Below, one piece after another: positions 7,066 through 15,842 of a stretch of DNA of 20,320 bases (within the stretch, counting starts at the first letter, position 1; each line of letters opens with the position of its first letter). The translations under genes were made by a program, and so were the position numbers. Origin of the DNA: an uncultured Clostridia bacterium (GTDB lineage: Bacteria; Bacillota_A; Clostridia; Christensenellales; Aristaeellaceae); the NCBI GenBank assembly GCA_946613955.1, contig CAMOGC010000009.1, positions 1 to 20,320 on the forward strand, in the 5' to 3' direction. The notes under the pieces were generated by a model, which had not been told where the DNA came from, did not search any database, and was given only the letters and a program-made list of their open reading frames with translations.

Positions 7066-8481
7066 ATGGCTGTCAATCCCCGCAAGCATGAAATGCCCAC
7101 CCAGGCGCCCGAGGAGCGGGCCCATAATTTCCGGGAGGTCGCCCTGGGCTATTCCGCCGAAATCGCGAAGGAGGAGGCCGCCCGCTGCCTGAACTGCCGG
7201 AACCGCCCCTGCGTTCAGGGCTGCCCGGTCAATATCGATATCCCGGATTTCATTCAGGAAATCAGGCGGGAAAACTACGAGGAGGCCTATCGGATCATCA
7301 CCCGTTCCTCCTCCCTTCCGGCGGTCTGCGGCCGGGTCTGCCCCCAGGAGACCCAGTGCGAGAGCATGTGCACCCTGCGGGTCCGGGCGAAGATGGATCC
7401 CGTCGGCATCGGCCGGCTGGAGCGCTTCGTGGCCGACTGGCACAACGCCCACGCGGAAGGAAAGGCGGAGGTTCCCGTCCCCAACGGGCATAAGGTGGCC
7501 ATCGTGGGCGCCGGCCCCTCCGGGTTGACCTGCGCCGGCGATCTGGCCAAGAAGGGATACCAGGTTTCCGTTTTTGAGGCGCTGCACACCGCCGGCGGCG
7601 TGCTGGTCTACGGGATTCCCGAATTCCGCCTGCCCAAGGCCATCGTCGCCCGGGAGGTGGAAACGCTGAAGGAGCTGGGGGTGGACATCCAGACCAACGT
7701 CATCATCGGCAAAACCCTGACCGTCGACGAGCTGTTCGACATGGGCTATGAAGCCGTTTTCATCGGCTCCGGCGCGGGGCTGCCGAATTTCATGAACATC
7801 CCCGGCGAGGCCCTGAAGGGGGTTTATTCCGCCAACGAGTTCCTGACCCGCTCCAACCTGATGAAGGCCTACCGGGACAAGCCCGACACCCCGATCATGA
7901 AGGGCGGCCGGGTCGCCGTGGTCGGCGGCGGCAACGTCGCCATGGACGCCGCGCGGACGGCCCTGCGCCTGGGGGCGGACAAGGTCTATATCATCTATCG
8001 CCGCTCCATGGAGGAGCTGCCCGCCCGCCGCGAGGAAGTGGAGCACGCGGAGGAGGAGGGCATCGACTTCCGCCTGCTGAACAATCCGGTGGAAATTCTC
8101 GGGTATAACAACCCGGACAACCCCCGGGATCCGAAAAACGGCTTCGTGACCGGGATCCGCTGCGTCAGAATGGAGCTGGGCGAGCCGGACCAGAGCGGCC
8201 GCCGCCGGCCGGTGGAAATCCCCGGCAGCGAATACGAGCTCGATGTGGACGCGGTCATCATGGCCATCGGCACCAGCCCCAACCCCCTTATCAAATCCAC
8301 GACCGAGGGGCTGGAGGTCAACCGCCGGGGCGGCATCGTCGTCAACGAGGACGGCCTGACTTCCCGGGAGGGCGTCTACGCCGGAGGCGACGCGGTGACC
8401 GGCGCGGCTACGGTCATCTCCGCCATGGGCGCCGGGAAAACCGCCGCCGCCGCCATCGACCGGGCCCTTTCCGGAGAATAA
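7066..8481 (+). CDS. nfnB: NfnB / GltA-type NADPH-dependent flavoprotein large subunit
   Basis: 471 residues, similar to the glutamate synthase small chain and NfnB. The N-terminal domain has two cysteine sets, CLNCRNRPCVQGCP (Cys41, 44, 49, 53) and CGRVCPQETQCESMC (Cys88, 92, 98, 102), for two [4Fe-4S] clusters. The FAD Rossmann motif is VAIVGAGPSG (144-153), the NADPH Rossmann motif is VAVVGGGNVAMDAAR (283-297), and the C-terminal FAD contact is YAGGDAVTGAATV (438-450). It starts three bases after the nfnA stop, and its ribosome binding site AAGGAGG overlaps the nfnA end, so the two are coupled. No glutamate synthase large chain (gltB) is adjacent, which supports an NfnAB transhydrogenase over glutamate synthesis, though the gltA name is often used. 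Confidence 0.93.
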   Translation: MAVNPRKHEMPTQAPEERAHNFREVALGYSAEIAKEEAARCLNCRNRPCVQGCPVNIDIPDFIQEIRRENYEEAYRIITRSSSLPAVCGRVCPQETQCESMCTLRVRAKMDPVGIGRLERFVADWHNAHAEGKAEVPVPNGHKVAIVGAGPSGLTCAGDLAKKGYQVSVFEALHTAGGVLVYGIPEFRLPKAIVAREVETLKELGVDIQTNVIIGKTLTVDELFDMGYEAVFIGSGAGLPNFMNIPGEALKGVYSANEFLTRSNLMKAYRDKPDTPIMKGGRVAVVGGGNVAMDAARTALRLGADKVYIIYRRSMEELPARREEVEHAEEEGIDFRLLNNPVEILGYNNPDNPRDPKNGFVTGIRCVRMELGEPDQSGRRRPVEIPGSEYELDVDAVIMAIGTSPNPLIKSTTEGLEVNRRGGIVVNEDGLTSREGVYAGGDAVTGAATVISAMGAGKTAAAAIDRALSGE

Positions 8482-8498
8482 GGAATTCCAAAAACTTC

Positions 8499-8530
8499 GG
8501 CGCCGGAGCGAAAGCTCCGGCGCCTTTTCT
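8499..8530. terminator. Intrinsic terminator after nfnB, probably shared with metK
   Basis: A perfect 11-bp stem GGCGCCGGAGC (8499-8509) / GCTCCGGCGCC (8514-8524) has a GAAA tetraloop and is followed by TTTTCT on the + strand. On the minus strand the same stem is followed by GAAGTTTTT, so it may also stop metK transcripts, whose stop codon is at 8646. No better metK terminator is seen in 8530-8645. Confidence 0.92.
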
Positions 8531-8645
8531 CATGCTGTTTTCTCAGGAAGGCTTCGCCGGTTCCGTTCGCGGCAGCTTCCGTCCTCTCTTGTCCGCCCCG
8601 GGCTTTCCGGCCCGCGGCACTCTTTGGGCGAAAGCGCTGACGCTC

Positions 8646-9818
8646 TTATTCCGCCGCCAGGGCCTTCAGTTCCTCCACCCGGTTTTCCCTCTCCCAGGGC
8701 AGATCCAGGTCCGGCCGGCCGAAATGGCCGTAGGCCGCGGTCTGGCGATAGATGGGCCGGCGCAGATCCAGATCCCGGATGATGGCCGCCGGGCGGAAGT
8801 CGAACACCCGGCTGACGATCTTCTCCAGCCGCTCGTCCGGAATCGTCCCGGTACCGAAGGTGTCCACATTGATGCTGACGGGCCGGGCGACCCCGATGGC
8901 GTAGGCCAGCTGCAGCTGGCATTTTTTCGCCAGCCCGGCCGCGACGATGTTTTTCGCCGCCCACCGGGCGGCGTAGGCGGCGCTGCGGTCCACCTTCGTC
9001 GGATCCTTGCCGGAGAAACAGCCGCCCCCGTGGGGCGCATATCCGCCGTAGGTGTCCACGATGATTTTCCGCCCCGTCAGCCCCGTGTCCGCGGCGGGGC
9101 CGCCCATGACGAACCGGCCGGTGGGGTTCACCAGAATCCGGGTCTCCTCCCGCATCAGCTCCTTCGGGATCACAGGCCGAATCACCTCCCGCAGGACGCC
9201 CTCCCGGATCTCCTCCTGGGAGACGGATTCGGCGTGCTGGGTGGAAAGGACGATCGTGTCCACCGCCACAGGTTTTCCGTCCTCGTAAACCACCGTCACC
9301 TGGGTTTTTCCGTCCGGCCGCAGCCAGGGCAGGATTTTCTCCTTCCGGGCCCTGGCCAGCTGGCGGCTCAGCCGATGGCTCAGGGCGATGGGCATGGGCA
9401 GCTTCTCCGGCGTTTCATCGCAGGCGAAGCCGAACATCATGCCCTGATCGCCCGCGCCGATATCCCCCAGGTTTTCTTCCCTGCCTTCCAGCGCCTCGTC
9501 CACGCCCATGGCGATGTCCGGGCTCTGGGAATGGATGGCCGTCAGCACGGCGCAGGTATGCCCGTTGAAATAGGTTTCGCCGGAATCGTATCCCACGTCG
9601 ATGGCGGTCTTCCGGGCGATTTCCTGGATATCCACCCAGGCGGAAGTGGTAATCTCTCCCATGACCGTAATCATGCCGGTGGTGGCGAAGGTTTCGCACG
9701 CCACCCGGGCCATGGGATCCTCTTTCAGGATCGCGTCGAGCACCGCGTCGCTGATCTGGTCGCAAAGCTTGTCGGGATGGCCCTCGGTCACGGATTCGGA
9801 GGTAAAGAGTCTGCGCAT
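8646..9818 (-). CDS. metK: S-adenosylmethionine synthetase (methionine adenosyltransferase)
   Basis: 390 residues, the usual length. It makes S-adenosylmethionine from methionine and ATP in the cytosol. Visible signatures are [10 protein letters not shown] (8-17), [12 protein letters not shown] (121-132) and [16 protein letters not shown] (264-279), the loop that binds the polyphosphate. The Cys in place of the common Ala in GGGxFSGKD is allowed in the family pattern. The start is supported by AAAGGAG six bases before the ATG. The gene has its own promoter and a SAM-I riboswitch in a leader of about 227 bases, so expression should fall when SAM is plentiful. It stands alone, convergent with nfnB. 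Confidence 0.98.
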   Translation of the reverse strand: MRRLFTSESVTEGHPDKLCDQISDAVLDAILKEDPMARVACETFATTGMITVMGEITTSAWVDIQEIARKTAIDVGYDSGETYFNGHTCAVLTAIHSQSPDIAMGVDEALEGREENLGDIGAGDQGMMFGFACDETPEKLPMPIALSHRLSRQLARARKEKILPWLRPDGKTQVTVVYEDGKPVAVDTIVLSTQHAESVSQEEIREGVLREVIRPVIPKELMREETRILVNPTGRFVMGGPAADTGLTGRKIIVDTYGGYAPHGGGCFSGKDPTKVDRSAAYAARWAAKNIVAAGLAKKCQLQLAYAIGVARPVSINVDTFGTGTIPDERLEKIVSRVFDFRPAAIIRDLDLRRPIYRQTAAYGHFGRPDLDLPWERENRVEELKALAAE

Positions 9819-9860
9819 GTGTGTCTCCTTTCAGGATGGTCGTTCAGCCGCCGGGCGCAC

Positions 9861-9895
9861 AAGAAAACCGCCCGGCTCGCGCGTGAGCCAGGCGG
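9861..9895 (-). terminator. Riboswitch-controlled terminator in the metK leader
   Basis: On the minus strand an 11-bp GC-rich stem (9895-9885 pairs with 9878-9868, one G-U pair) with loop ACGCGC is followed by TTTTCTT (9867-9861). It lies just downstream of the SAM-I aptamer and before the metK ribosome binding site, which is the standard expression platform of an S-box OFF switch. Confidence 0.9.
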
Positions 9896-9914
9896 GATCA
9901 TCCTCAGGGATTCT

Positions 9915-10034
9915 CCTTATCTGCCAGCGCCTTCCCGCGGGAAAACTCACGCGCTGTGGGATTTGGCACCTTGCGGCTCCGCCGCCGGTTGCCGTGACTT
10001 CATCGGGCCCATCCCTCCGTCACTCGTGATAAGG
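9915..10034 (-). ncRNA. SAM-I (S-box) riboswitch aptamer
   Basis: On the minus strand, P1 is closed by CCTTATC (10034-10028) and GATAAGG (9921-9915). Between them lie the S-box core blocks GGAGGGATGGGCCC, GATGAAGTCACGGCAACC and AAGGTGCCAAATCC, and the P4 arm CAGCGC/GCGCTG. These match the conserved SAM-I junction elements in order and spacing. SAM binding stabilises P1 and lets the downstream terminator form, switching metK off. About 120 nt, typical size. Confidence 0.95.
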
Positions 10035-10051
10035 TATTCAGTTACGGTCTT

Positions 10052-10080
10052 ATCCTATCCCATCTTTCCCGCCCTGTCAA
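10052..10080 (-). promoter_or_regulatory. Sigma-A promoter of the metK riboswitch transcript
   Basis: On the minus strand: a perfect -35 TTGACA (10075-10080), 17-base spacer, -10 TAGGAT (10052-10057). The start would be about 10045, roughly ten bases before the riboswitch P1 stem. Confidence 0.85.
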
Positions 10081-10174
10081 GATCAAAATCGGCGCGTTCC
10101 GCCGGTCTTCCGCCGGGCGGCCGCAAAGCCCGCGCCGGAACGCGTTCGGAAGTCCGAAAATTCCCGCGGCGTCC

Positions 10175-10217
10175 GGGAAAGTATGGACTTCCAGTGCCGG
10201 ATATGGTATACTTTCCC
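10175..10217. promoter_or_regulatory. Perfect 10-bp inverted repeat over the ATPase promoter (candidate operator)
   Basis: Arms GGGAAAGTAT (10175-10184) and ATACTTTCCC (10208-10217) are separated by 23 bases, with centres 33 bp apart, or about three helical turns. The left arm ends on the first base of the -35 and the right arm covers most of the -10. The element lies upstream of the expected transcript, so a DNA-binding role is more likely than an RNA hairpin. The regulator is unknown. Confidence 0.5.
10184..10212 (+). promoter_or_regulatory. Probable promoter of the Ca2+ ATPase / Ter cluster
   Basis: -35 TGGACT (10184-10189, weak), 17-base spacer, extended -10 TGGTATACT (TATACT at 10207-10212). 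The start would be near 10219, about 55 bases before the ATPase ATG. A weak -35 with an extended -10 suits a regulated promoter. It is flanked by a perfect inverted repeat. Confidence 0.65.
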
Positions 10218-10273
10218 CTGATACAGCCAAAGGACTGATATATATTCTTTCTATCGAGAGGAGACAAAAAGCT

Positions 10274-12934
10274 ATGGAACTCAAAGGACTGTCGTCCAGA
10301 CAGGTCGAGGAGAGCCGAAAACAACACGGCTCCAACGTGCTGACCCAGATTCCCCCGGATCCCCTGTGGAAAAAGATCCTGGAAGGCTTCAAGGATCCGA
10401 TGATCATGATCCTGCTGGTAGCCCTGGCGATCCAGGTCGTTCTGTGGATCATGGGCAAGGCGGAATGGTATGAGCCCGTCTGCGTGCTGGTGGCGATTCT
10501 GCTGGCCAACGGCGTGGCCTCCGTTTCCGAGCACAGCCAGGAGGGCAAGGCCAGCCTGCTGAAATCCGAAGAGGAAGCCAAGGAAATGACCAAGGTGCTC
10601 CGGGACGGCCAGCTGAAGGAAGTGCACGTCAGCGAGGTCGTGGTCGGGGATCTGGTTTTCCTCCAGGCCGGCGACAAGATTCCCGCCGACGGCGAGATCG
10701 TTCAAGGCGAGGTTATGGTGGATCAGGCCTCGCTCAACGGCGAAACGGAGGAAGCCCGCAAGCATCCCAACGCCCAGGGCGAAAGCTACGAGGTCAAGGA
10801 TCTGCTGAATACCTTCTACGCCTATCGGGGAACGGTGGTCGTTTCCGGCGAGGCGTATATGGAAGTCAAGGTTGTCGGCGATAAGACCCTCTTCGGCGAG
10901 CTGGCCCTGGAGGTGCAGGAGGACACCCGGGAAACGCCCCTGCAGGTCAAGCTGGGCAAGCTGGCCAAGCAGATTTCCATGTTCGGCTATATCGGCGCCA
11001 TCGCCATCATCGTCGGCGTCCTGGCGGTCAATATACTCAACCCCAACGGCGGCATCCACGCGCCGGAATTCGTGGCCGATCCCCTGTCCGGCTGGATCAA
11101 GCTGATCATCGAGGCGGTGACCGTGGCGGTCACGATCATCATCTGCGCCGTGCCGGAAGGCCTGCCGATGCTGACCAGCATTCTGCTTTCCTTCCAGTCC
11201 ATCCGCATGATCAAGGACAACGTGCTGGTGCATAAGATCAATGGTCTGGAAACGGCCGGCTCCCTGTCCCTGCTCTTTACCGATAAAACCGGCACCATTA
11301 CCCAGGGCAAGCTCAGCGTGGTCGAGCTGGCCACCGGCAACCAGCGGGTGTTTACCAAGCTCAGCGAGCTGCCCCCCGCCGTCCGGGTCGACGTGATTAC
11401 GGGCATCGGCCTGAACAACTCCGCCACCGTCTCCGGAAACGAAATCGTCGGCGGCAACTCCACGGACCGGGCCATGATGGCCTTCCTGATGGGCGAGGGC
11501 GCCGTCGCGGAAATGACCAAGGACGAGGTTCGCTCCTTCAACCCCTTCGATTCCAACAAGAAGATGTCCGACGTAACGGTGGAGCGCAACGGCCAGTCCA
11601 TCGTCTATATCAAGGGCGCCCCCGAGCGGATCATCGAACGGTGCGATACCTTTATCGATGAAAACGGCGAGGTCCGGCCCCTGAATCATGAAACCCAGTC
11701 CTCCCTTCTGGCCTATATGGACGCCCAGGCCGGCCGCTCCATGCGGCTGCTGGGCGTAGCCAAAACCGCCGGCGACCCCGACGGGAAGGATCTGACTCTG
11801 GTCTGCGTCCTGTCCATCCGCGACAACGTCCGCAAGGAAGTCATCCCCGCGATCAAGGAAGTGCAGGAGGCGGGCATCCAGGTGGTCATGGTGACCGGCG
11901 ACCGGAAGGAAACCGCCGTGGCCATCGCCCGGGAGTCCGGTCTGCTCTCCGCGCCGACCGATGTGGCCATGACCTCCGCCGAGATGGCCGAAAAGAGCGA
12001 CGAGGAGCTGAAGAAGATCCTGCCCAACCTGCGGGTGGTGGCCCGCGCCCTGCCCACGGATAAGTCCCGGCTCGTCCGGATCGCCCAGGAAATGGATCTG
12101 GTCGTCGGTATGACCGGCGACGGCGTCAACGACTCCCCCGCCCTGAAGAAGGCGGACGTTGGCTTCGCCATGGGCTCCGGAACGGAGGTCGCCAAGGAAG
12201 CCGGCGACATCACCATCCTGGACGACAACTTTACCTCCATCGACAAGGCCATCCTCTACGGCCGGACCATGTTCAAGTCCATCCGGAAGTTCCTGATCTT
12301 CCAGCTGACGGTCAACGTGGCCGCGGTGCTGACCTGCTTCCTGGCCCCCTTCTTCGGGGAAAACGAGATCCTGACGGTGATCCAGCTGCTGCTGATCAAC
12401 CTGGCCATGGACACCCTGGCCGCCATCGCCTTCGGCTCCGAGCCCGCCCTGAAGGAATACATGAAGGAAAAGCCCATCAAGCGGGACGCCTCCATCGTCT
12501 CCAAGGGGATGCTGGTTCAGATTATCTGCAGCGCCCTGTATATCACGGCCCTGTGCCTGGGCATCCGCTTCCTTCCCGCCCTCCAGAACCTGGCCGGCCT
12601 GAACGCCGCGGGTTATCCCGGCGTGGATCCGATGCGGGTCGTCTTGAACTCCGCCGTCTTCGCCACCTTTATGATGGCCATTACCTTCAACGGCTTCAAC
12701 GCCCGGACCGAGCATGTGAATGCCTTTGAGAATCTGGGCCGCAACCGGAATTTCCTGATCGTCATGGCGGTCATTTTCGCGGCGCAGTTCATCTTCGTGA
12801 CCTTCGGCGGCGATGTGCTGAGCGTCCACGCCCTGACCGCCACCACCTGGCTGGTCTGCTGCGCGCTGGCTTTCCTGGTCATCCTGGTGGGCGGCATCGT
12901 AAAATCCTTCATGAACGGAAAGAAAAACGCGTAA
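10274..12934 (+). CDS. Calcium-transporting P-type ATPase, PMCA-like (P2B)
   Basis: 886 residues. It should pump Ca2+ out of the cytosol using ATP. Motifs in order: actuator loop SLNGETEE (Glu157, the TGES-equivalent), M4 ion site VPEGLP (293-298), phosphorylation site FTDKTGTIT (Asp337), nucleotide-domain KGAPE (447-451), TGD (541-543), and the hinge [13 protein letters not shown] (613-625). M6 reads [17 protein letters not shown] with Asn709 and Asp713. The NxxMD form is like plasma-membrane Ca2+ ATPases, which have one Ca2+ site, and unlike the SERCA NxxTD form. About ten membrane helices are expected (roughly 41-60, 66-85, 236-256, 275-300, and six after 670). No long regulatory C-tail is present. 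AGAGGAG lies ten bases before the ATG. Four TerD genes follow in the same direction after 106 bases, so a shared transcript is likely. Ion specificity is inferred. Confidence 0.92.
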   Translation: MELKGLSSRQVEESRKQHGSNVLTQIPPDPLWKKILEGFKDPMIMILLVALAIQVVLWIMGKAEWYEPVCVLVAILLANGVASVSEHSQEGKASLLKSEEEAKEMTKVLRDGQLKEVHVSEVVVGDLVFLQAGDKIPADGEIVQGEVMVDQASLNGETEEARKHPNAQGESYEVKDLLNTFYAYRGTVVVSGEAYMEVKVVGDKTLFGELALEVQEDTRETPLQVKLGKLAKQISMFGYIGAIAIIVGVLAVNILNPNGGIHAPEFVADPLSGWIKLIIEAVTVAVTIIICAVPEGLPMLTSILLSFQSIRMIKDNVLVHKINGLETAGSLSLLFTDKTGTITQGKLSVVELATGNQRVFTKLSELPPAVRVDVITGIGLNNSATVSGNEIVGGNSTDRAMMAFLMGEGAVAEMTKDEVRSFNPFDSNKKMSDVTVERNGQSIVYIKGAPERIIERCDTFIDENGEVRPLNHETQSSLLAYMDAQAGRSMRLLGVAKTAGDPDGKDLTLVCVLSIRDNVRKEVIPAIKEVQEAGIQVVMVTGDRKETAVAIARESGLLSAPTDVAMTSAEMAEKSDEELKKILPNLRVVARALPTDKSRLVRIAQEMDLVVGMTGDGVNDSPALKKADVGFAMGSGTEVAKEAGDITILDDNFTSIDKAILYGRTMFKSIRKFLIFQLTVNVAAVLTCFLAPFFGENEILTVIQLLLINLAMDTLAAIAFGSEPALKEYMKEKPIKRDASIVSKGMLVQIICSALYITALCLGIRFLPALQNLAGLNAAGYPGVDPMRVVLNSAVFATFMMAITFNGFNARTEHVNAFENLGRNRNFLIVMAVIFAAQFIFVTFGGDVLSVHALTATTWLVCCALAFLVILVGGIVKSFMNGKKNA

Positions 12935-12949
12935 CGGAAAAGGAACCAA

Positions 12950-13008
12950 CGGCCGCCCGCCCGGCCCCGGAGAAATCCGCTTCCCCCGGAGCGGGCCCGC
13001 GGCGGCCG
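12950..13008 (+). other. GC-rich imperfect hairpin between the ATPase and terD genes
   Basis: Outer arms CGGCCGCC (12950-12957) and GGCGGCCG (13001-13008) are perfectly complementary. An inner GCCCG/CGGGC block (12959-12963 with 12992-12996) extends the stem. No T-run follows, so it is not a standard terminator. It may set expression or stability of the terD part relative to the pump. The terD ribosome binding site follows freely at about 13025. Confidence 0.4.
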
Positions 13009-13040
13009 AAATTCAATACGGATCAAGGAGGACGCAACCA

Positions 13041-13619
13041 ATGGCTGTCAATCTGAGAAAAGGGCAGAAGGTGGACCTGACCAAATCCAACCCCGGCCTG
13101 CATAACCTGACCGTGGGCCTGGGATGGGACGTGAACCGCTACGACGGCGGATCGGATTTCGACCTGGACGCCTCCGCCTTCCTGCTGGGCGGAAACGGCC
13201 GGGTCACCCGGGATGAGGATTTCGTCTTCTACGGCAATCCCGGTCATCCCTCCGGCGCCGTGCTGTACGGAGGCGACAACAAAACCGGCGAAGGCGAGGG
13301 CGACGATGAGCAGATCATGGTGGATCTGCAAAAGGTGCCCGCCAATATTGAAAAGATCGATTTCACCGTCACCATTTACGAGGCCAACGAGCGCCGGCAG
13401 AATTTCGGCCAGGTCAGCAACGCCTTCGTCCGGATCGTGGATAACGACACCGGGGCGGAGATCGTCCGCTATGATCTGGAGGAGGATTTCTCCATTGAAA
13501 CCGCCGTCGTCGTCGGCCAGCTCTACCGCCATAACGGCGAATGGAAGTTCAACGCCATCGGCAGCGGCTTCCAGGGCGGGCTGGCGGCCCTGTGCGCCAA
13601 TTACGGCATCGACACCTGA
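13041..13619 (+). CDS. terD: TerD-family stress protein, copy 1
   Basis: 192 residues covering one complete TerD domain. TerD-family proteins are soluble beta-sandwich proteins that bind Ca2+ and are part of tellurite/chemical stress systems. Visible are the N-terminal [33 protein letters not shown] with the acidic DFDLD (39-43), the second acidic loop [13 protein letters not shown] (78-90) expected to complete the Ca2+ sites, and [22 protein letters not shown] (109-131). AAGGAGG sits nine bases before the ATG. It is the closest relative of copy 4 in domain layout, but it shares a 30-base identical DNA tract with copy 3. Its biochemical role is unproven in any organism beyond Ca2+ binding and stress phenotypes. 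Confidence 0.95.
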   Translation: MAVNLRKGQKVDLTKSNPGLHNLTVGLGWDVNRYDGGSDFDLDASAFLLGGNGRVTRDEDFVFYGNPGHPSGAVLYGGDNKTGEGEGDDEQIMVDLQKVPANIEKIDFTVTIYEANERRQNFGQVSNAFVRIVDNDTGAEIVRYDLEEDFSIETAVVVGQLYRHNGEWKFNAIGSGFQGGLAALCANYGIDT

Positions 13620-13640
13620 TCAGAGGGGAGGGAAAACCGC

Positions 13641-14231
13641 ATGGCTGTTGAACTTCGCAAAGGACAGAAGGTCAATCTGAAAAAAGAGGGCAAGCCTCTG
13701 GGCGAGATTCTGATCAATCTGAACTGGAGCCAGCCGGTCAAGCGTGGCTTCTTCTCCAGAACGCCCCAGCCCATCGACCTGGATCTGGGATGCCTCTTCG
13801 AGCTCAAGAACGGGCAGAGGGGCTGCGTCCAGGCGCTGGGCAACGCCTTTGGCCGTCTGGATCAGCCTCCCTTCGTCTCCCTGGACGGGGACGACCGGAC
13901 CGGCACCAACGCCGACGGCGAAAACCTCCGGGTCAACGGCAACATGATCGCCCAGATCCGGCGGATCCTGGTCTACACCTTCATCTATGAAGGAGCCGCC
14001 AACTGGCAGGACGCCCAGGGCGTCGTGACCATCAAGTATCCCGGAGCGGAGGACGTCATCGTCCGGATGGACGAATACGGCTCCTCCCAGCGGATGTGCG
14101 CCATCGCCCTTTTTGAAAACCAGGGCGACACCACCTTCAGCGTGGAAAAGATCGTCCGTTTCTTCGACGGCCACGAGAAGATGGACCGGGCCTTCAACTG
14201 GGGCCTGCGGTGGGTGCCCGGGCGAAAGTAA
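13641..14231 (+). CDS. Divergent TerD-superfamily protein, TerA-like
   Basis: 196 residues. The start MAVELRKGQKVNLKKEG keeps the TerD N-terminal strand, but the rest differs from the neighbours. It has PIDLDLGCLFELKNGQRG (44-61), VQALGNAFGRLDQPPFVSLD (63-82), GDDRTGTNADGENLRVNG (83-100), IYEGAANW (115-122) and a C-terminal FFDGHEKMDRAFNWGLRWV (174-192). This pattern (DLDLGCLFEL, QALGN, DGDDRTG) is that of TerA-type proteins, not classical TerD. The acidic loops are kept in altered form, so metal binding is plausible. GGGGAGGG lies eight bases before the ATG, and the gap from copy 1 is 21 bases, so they share a transcript. The TerA label is from recalled family sequence and is less certain than the TerD superfamily call. 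Confidence 0.85.
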   Translation: MAVELRKGQKVNLKKEGKPLGEILINLNWSQPVKRGFFSRTPQPIDLDLGCLFELKNGQRGCVQALGNAFGRLDQPPFVSLDGDDRTGTNADGENLRVNGNMIAQIRRILVYTFIYEGAANWQDAQGVVTIKYPGAEDVIVRMDEYGSSQRMCAIALFENQGDTTFSVEKIVRFFDGHEKMDRAFNWGLRWVPGRK

Positions 14232-14317
14232 GCATCCCGCGGCCGGGCTCTGAAAAGCCCCGCCTCCCGGGAAAACAGCAAATCCATTGATTTCATAATA
14301 GAAAAGGGGGATGCCAA

Positions 14318-14932
14318 ATGTCCGTCAATCTGCAAAAGGGCCAGAAAATCAGCCTGACCAAGGGCGACGGCGGCCTGAAAAAGATCATGGTCGGCCTGGG
14401 ATGGGATGAGGCCCAGCCCACCGCCACGGGATGGAAGGCCCTTTTCGCCGCCAAGCCCGCCGATATCGACTGCGACGCCTCCGCCATTCTCTGCGGCCCG
14501 GACGGCAAGCTGGTCGGCGGAAAAACCAACGACTACGTGGTTTATTTCGGCAACCTGCGCCATCCTTCCGGCGCCATCGTCCACCAGGGCGACAACCTGA
14601 CCGGCGCCGGGGAAGGCGACGATGAGCAGATCATGGTGGATCTGTCCCTCGTCCCCGCGAGCGTGGCCAAAATCGTTTTCGTCGTCAATATTTATGACGC
14701 CGCCACCCGGAAGCAGCATTTCGGCCTGATTCGCAACGCCTTCATCCGTCTGGTCAACATGGCGAACCGTACGGAAATCTGCCGCTACAACCTGACGGAG
14801 GACTACAGCGGAAAGACCGGCCTGATCGTCGGGGAAATCTACCGGAAGGACAACGAATGGAAGTTCAACGCCATCGGTCAGGGCGTCGCCGACGCCAGCC
14901 GGCTCCAGAAGCTGGTCGACATGTATCGTTAA
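14318..14932 (+). CDS. terD: TerD-family stress protein, copy 3
   Basis: 204 residues. It is a TerD domain with an insertion after the first strand pair: VGLGWDEAQPTATGWKALFA (25-44) precedes the acidic site ADIDCDASAIL (48-58, DIDCD replacing DFDLD). The second acidic loop is GDNLTGAGEGDDE (91-103), then VNIYDAATRKQHFGLIRNAF (123-142). The Cys inside the first acidic motif is a feature of one TerD subgroup seen in Bacillus. AAAAGGGGG precedes the ATG by seven bases. The 86-base gap from the previous gene contains a CATAAT hexamer (14294-14299) without a good -35, so I do not call a promoter. Two DNA tracts (30 and 24 bases) are identical to copy 1. Confidence 0.94.
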   Translation: MSVNLQKGQKISLTKGDGGLKKIMVGLGWDEAQPTATGWKALFAAKPADIDCDASAILCGPDGKLVGGKTNDYVVYFGNLRHPSGAIVHQGDNLTGAGEGDDEQIMVDLSLVPASVAKIVFVVNIYDAATRKQHFGLIRNAFIRLVNMANRTEICRYNLTEDYSGKTGLIVGEIYRKDNEWKFNAIGQGVADASRLQKLVDMYR

Positions 14933-14968
14933 CACAAAAAAAGCATATCATATCAAGGAGGGACAAAC

Positions 14969-15553
14969 ATGGCTATCAATCTTTCCAAAGGGCAGCGGGT
15001 AAGTCTGGACAAGGGCGTTCGGCTGGCGCTGGTGGGCCTGGGCTGGGACACCAACCGCTATGACGGCGCCGCGGATTTCGACCTGGACGCCTCGGCCTTC
15101 ATGCTGGGCGCCAACGGTAAGGTCCGCAAGGATGAGGACTTCATCTTCTACGGCAACCTCCAGAGCGCCGACGGCGCGGTCACCCATACCGGCGACAGCC
15201 TGGAGGGCGGCTCCGGCGGCGACGACGAAACCCTGTTCATCGACTTTACCAAGGTGCCGGCGGATGTGCAGAAAATCGCCATCACCGTAACCATCTATGA
15301 GGCGCAGGAGCGGGGCCAGAATTTCGGCCAGGTTTCCAACGCCTATGTCCGCGTCGCCCGCCGCTCCAGCGAAAGCGACACCGTCGGCAAGGAAGAGCTT
15401 CGCTACGATCTGGGCGAGGAATTCTCCATCGAAACGGCGCTGGTGGTCTGCGAAATCTATCGCAGCGGCAGCGACTGGAAGTTTAACGCGGTGGGCGCCG
15501 GCTATCAGGGCGGCCTCTACGCCCTTTGCAAAGCCTACGGCGTAAACGTGTAA
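14969..15553 (+). CDS. terD: TerD-family stress protein, copy 4
   Basis: 194 residues covering one complete TerD domain. [33 protein letters not shown] (22-41, acidic DFDLD at 36-40), [13 protein letters not shown] (75-87) and [21 protein letters not shown] (108-128) give both acidic Ca2+ loops. An insertion [13 protein letters not shown] (131-143) is not in copy 1. AAGGAGG lies seven bases before the ATG, and the gap after copy 3 is 36 bases, A-rich. It closes the TerD set; a 289-base structured gap follows. Confidence 0.95.
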   Translation: MAINLSKGQRVSLDKGVRLALVGLGWDTNRYDGAADFDLDASAFMLGANGKVRKDEDFIFYGNLQSADGAVTHTGDSLEGGSGGDDETLFIDFTKVPADVQKIAITVTIYEAQERGQNFGQVSNAYVRVARRSSESDTVGKEELRYDLGEEFSIETALVVCEIYRSGSDWKFNAVGAGYQGGLYALCKAYGVNV

Positions 15554-15842
15554 GCCGCCGGAAGCCCGGACCTCTTCGGGACAATCGGATCGGGGCATTC
15601 CCTCGCCTGTGGCGATCGAATGCCCCGGAATCCGTTTTTCCGGAAATAGCATCCGCGCCGCCCCGCGGGCATAAGCCGCCTCCGGCAAATCGCGGGGAAG
15701 CGGGGATTTCTGAACGCGCGCGCCTCTGTTCAGCGGGGGCGGAGACGCGCCGGCATCCTGCGCCGCTTCTCCGCGCCGCGAATCCGCAAAAGCGCTGGCC
15801 GGCCGATTCAGACAAATACAGCATCAAGGGGGAATCCACAAG
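15554..15842 (+). other. 289-nt hairpin-rich gap between terD copy 4 and the rhomboid gene
   Basis: No supported gene. Several perfect-arm hairpins follow one another. At 15591-15627 there are nine plus five base pairs around a symmetric 3x3 internal loop and a TGT loop. At 15661-15697 the arms are CCCCGCG/CGCGGGG. At 15710-15733 they are CTGAAC/GTTCAG, and at 15739-15774 GCGGAGA/TCTCCGC. A T5 run (15635-15639) lies seven bases after the first hairpin and within a second possible stem CCGGAA/TTCCGG, so the first could be an attenuator but is not a canonical terminator. I see no convincing promoter. Confidence 0.5.

Noticed and set aside
9007..9030. Cys instead of Ala in the MetK GGGxFSGKD loop
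   Set aside because: The family pattern allows Ala, Ser or Cys at this position, so it is not an anomaly.
10055..12949. 964-codon open frame on the minus strand opposite the Ca2+ ATPase
   Set aside because: Exact shadow of a well-recognised P-type ATPase. Its composition (His/Gly/Asp/Leu-rich) is typical of antisense frames, and no ribosome binding site or family match is apparent.
14271..14299. Internal promoter before terD copy 3 (CATAAT at 14294)
   Set aside because: There is no -35-like hexamer at the right spacing (GAAAAC), so support is too weak.
15591..15639. Intrinsic terminator after terD copy 4
   Set aside because: The hairpin is strong, but the T5 run starts seven bases after it and is itself in another possible stem. 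Listed as a structured gap instead.
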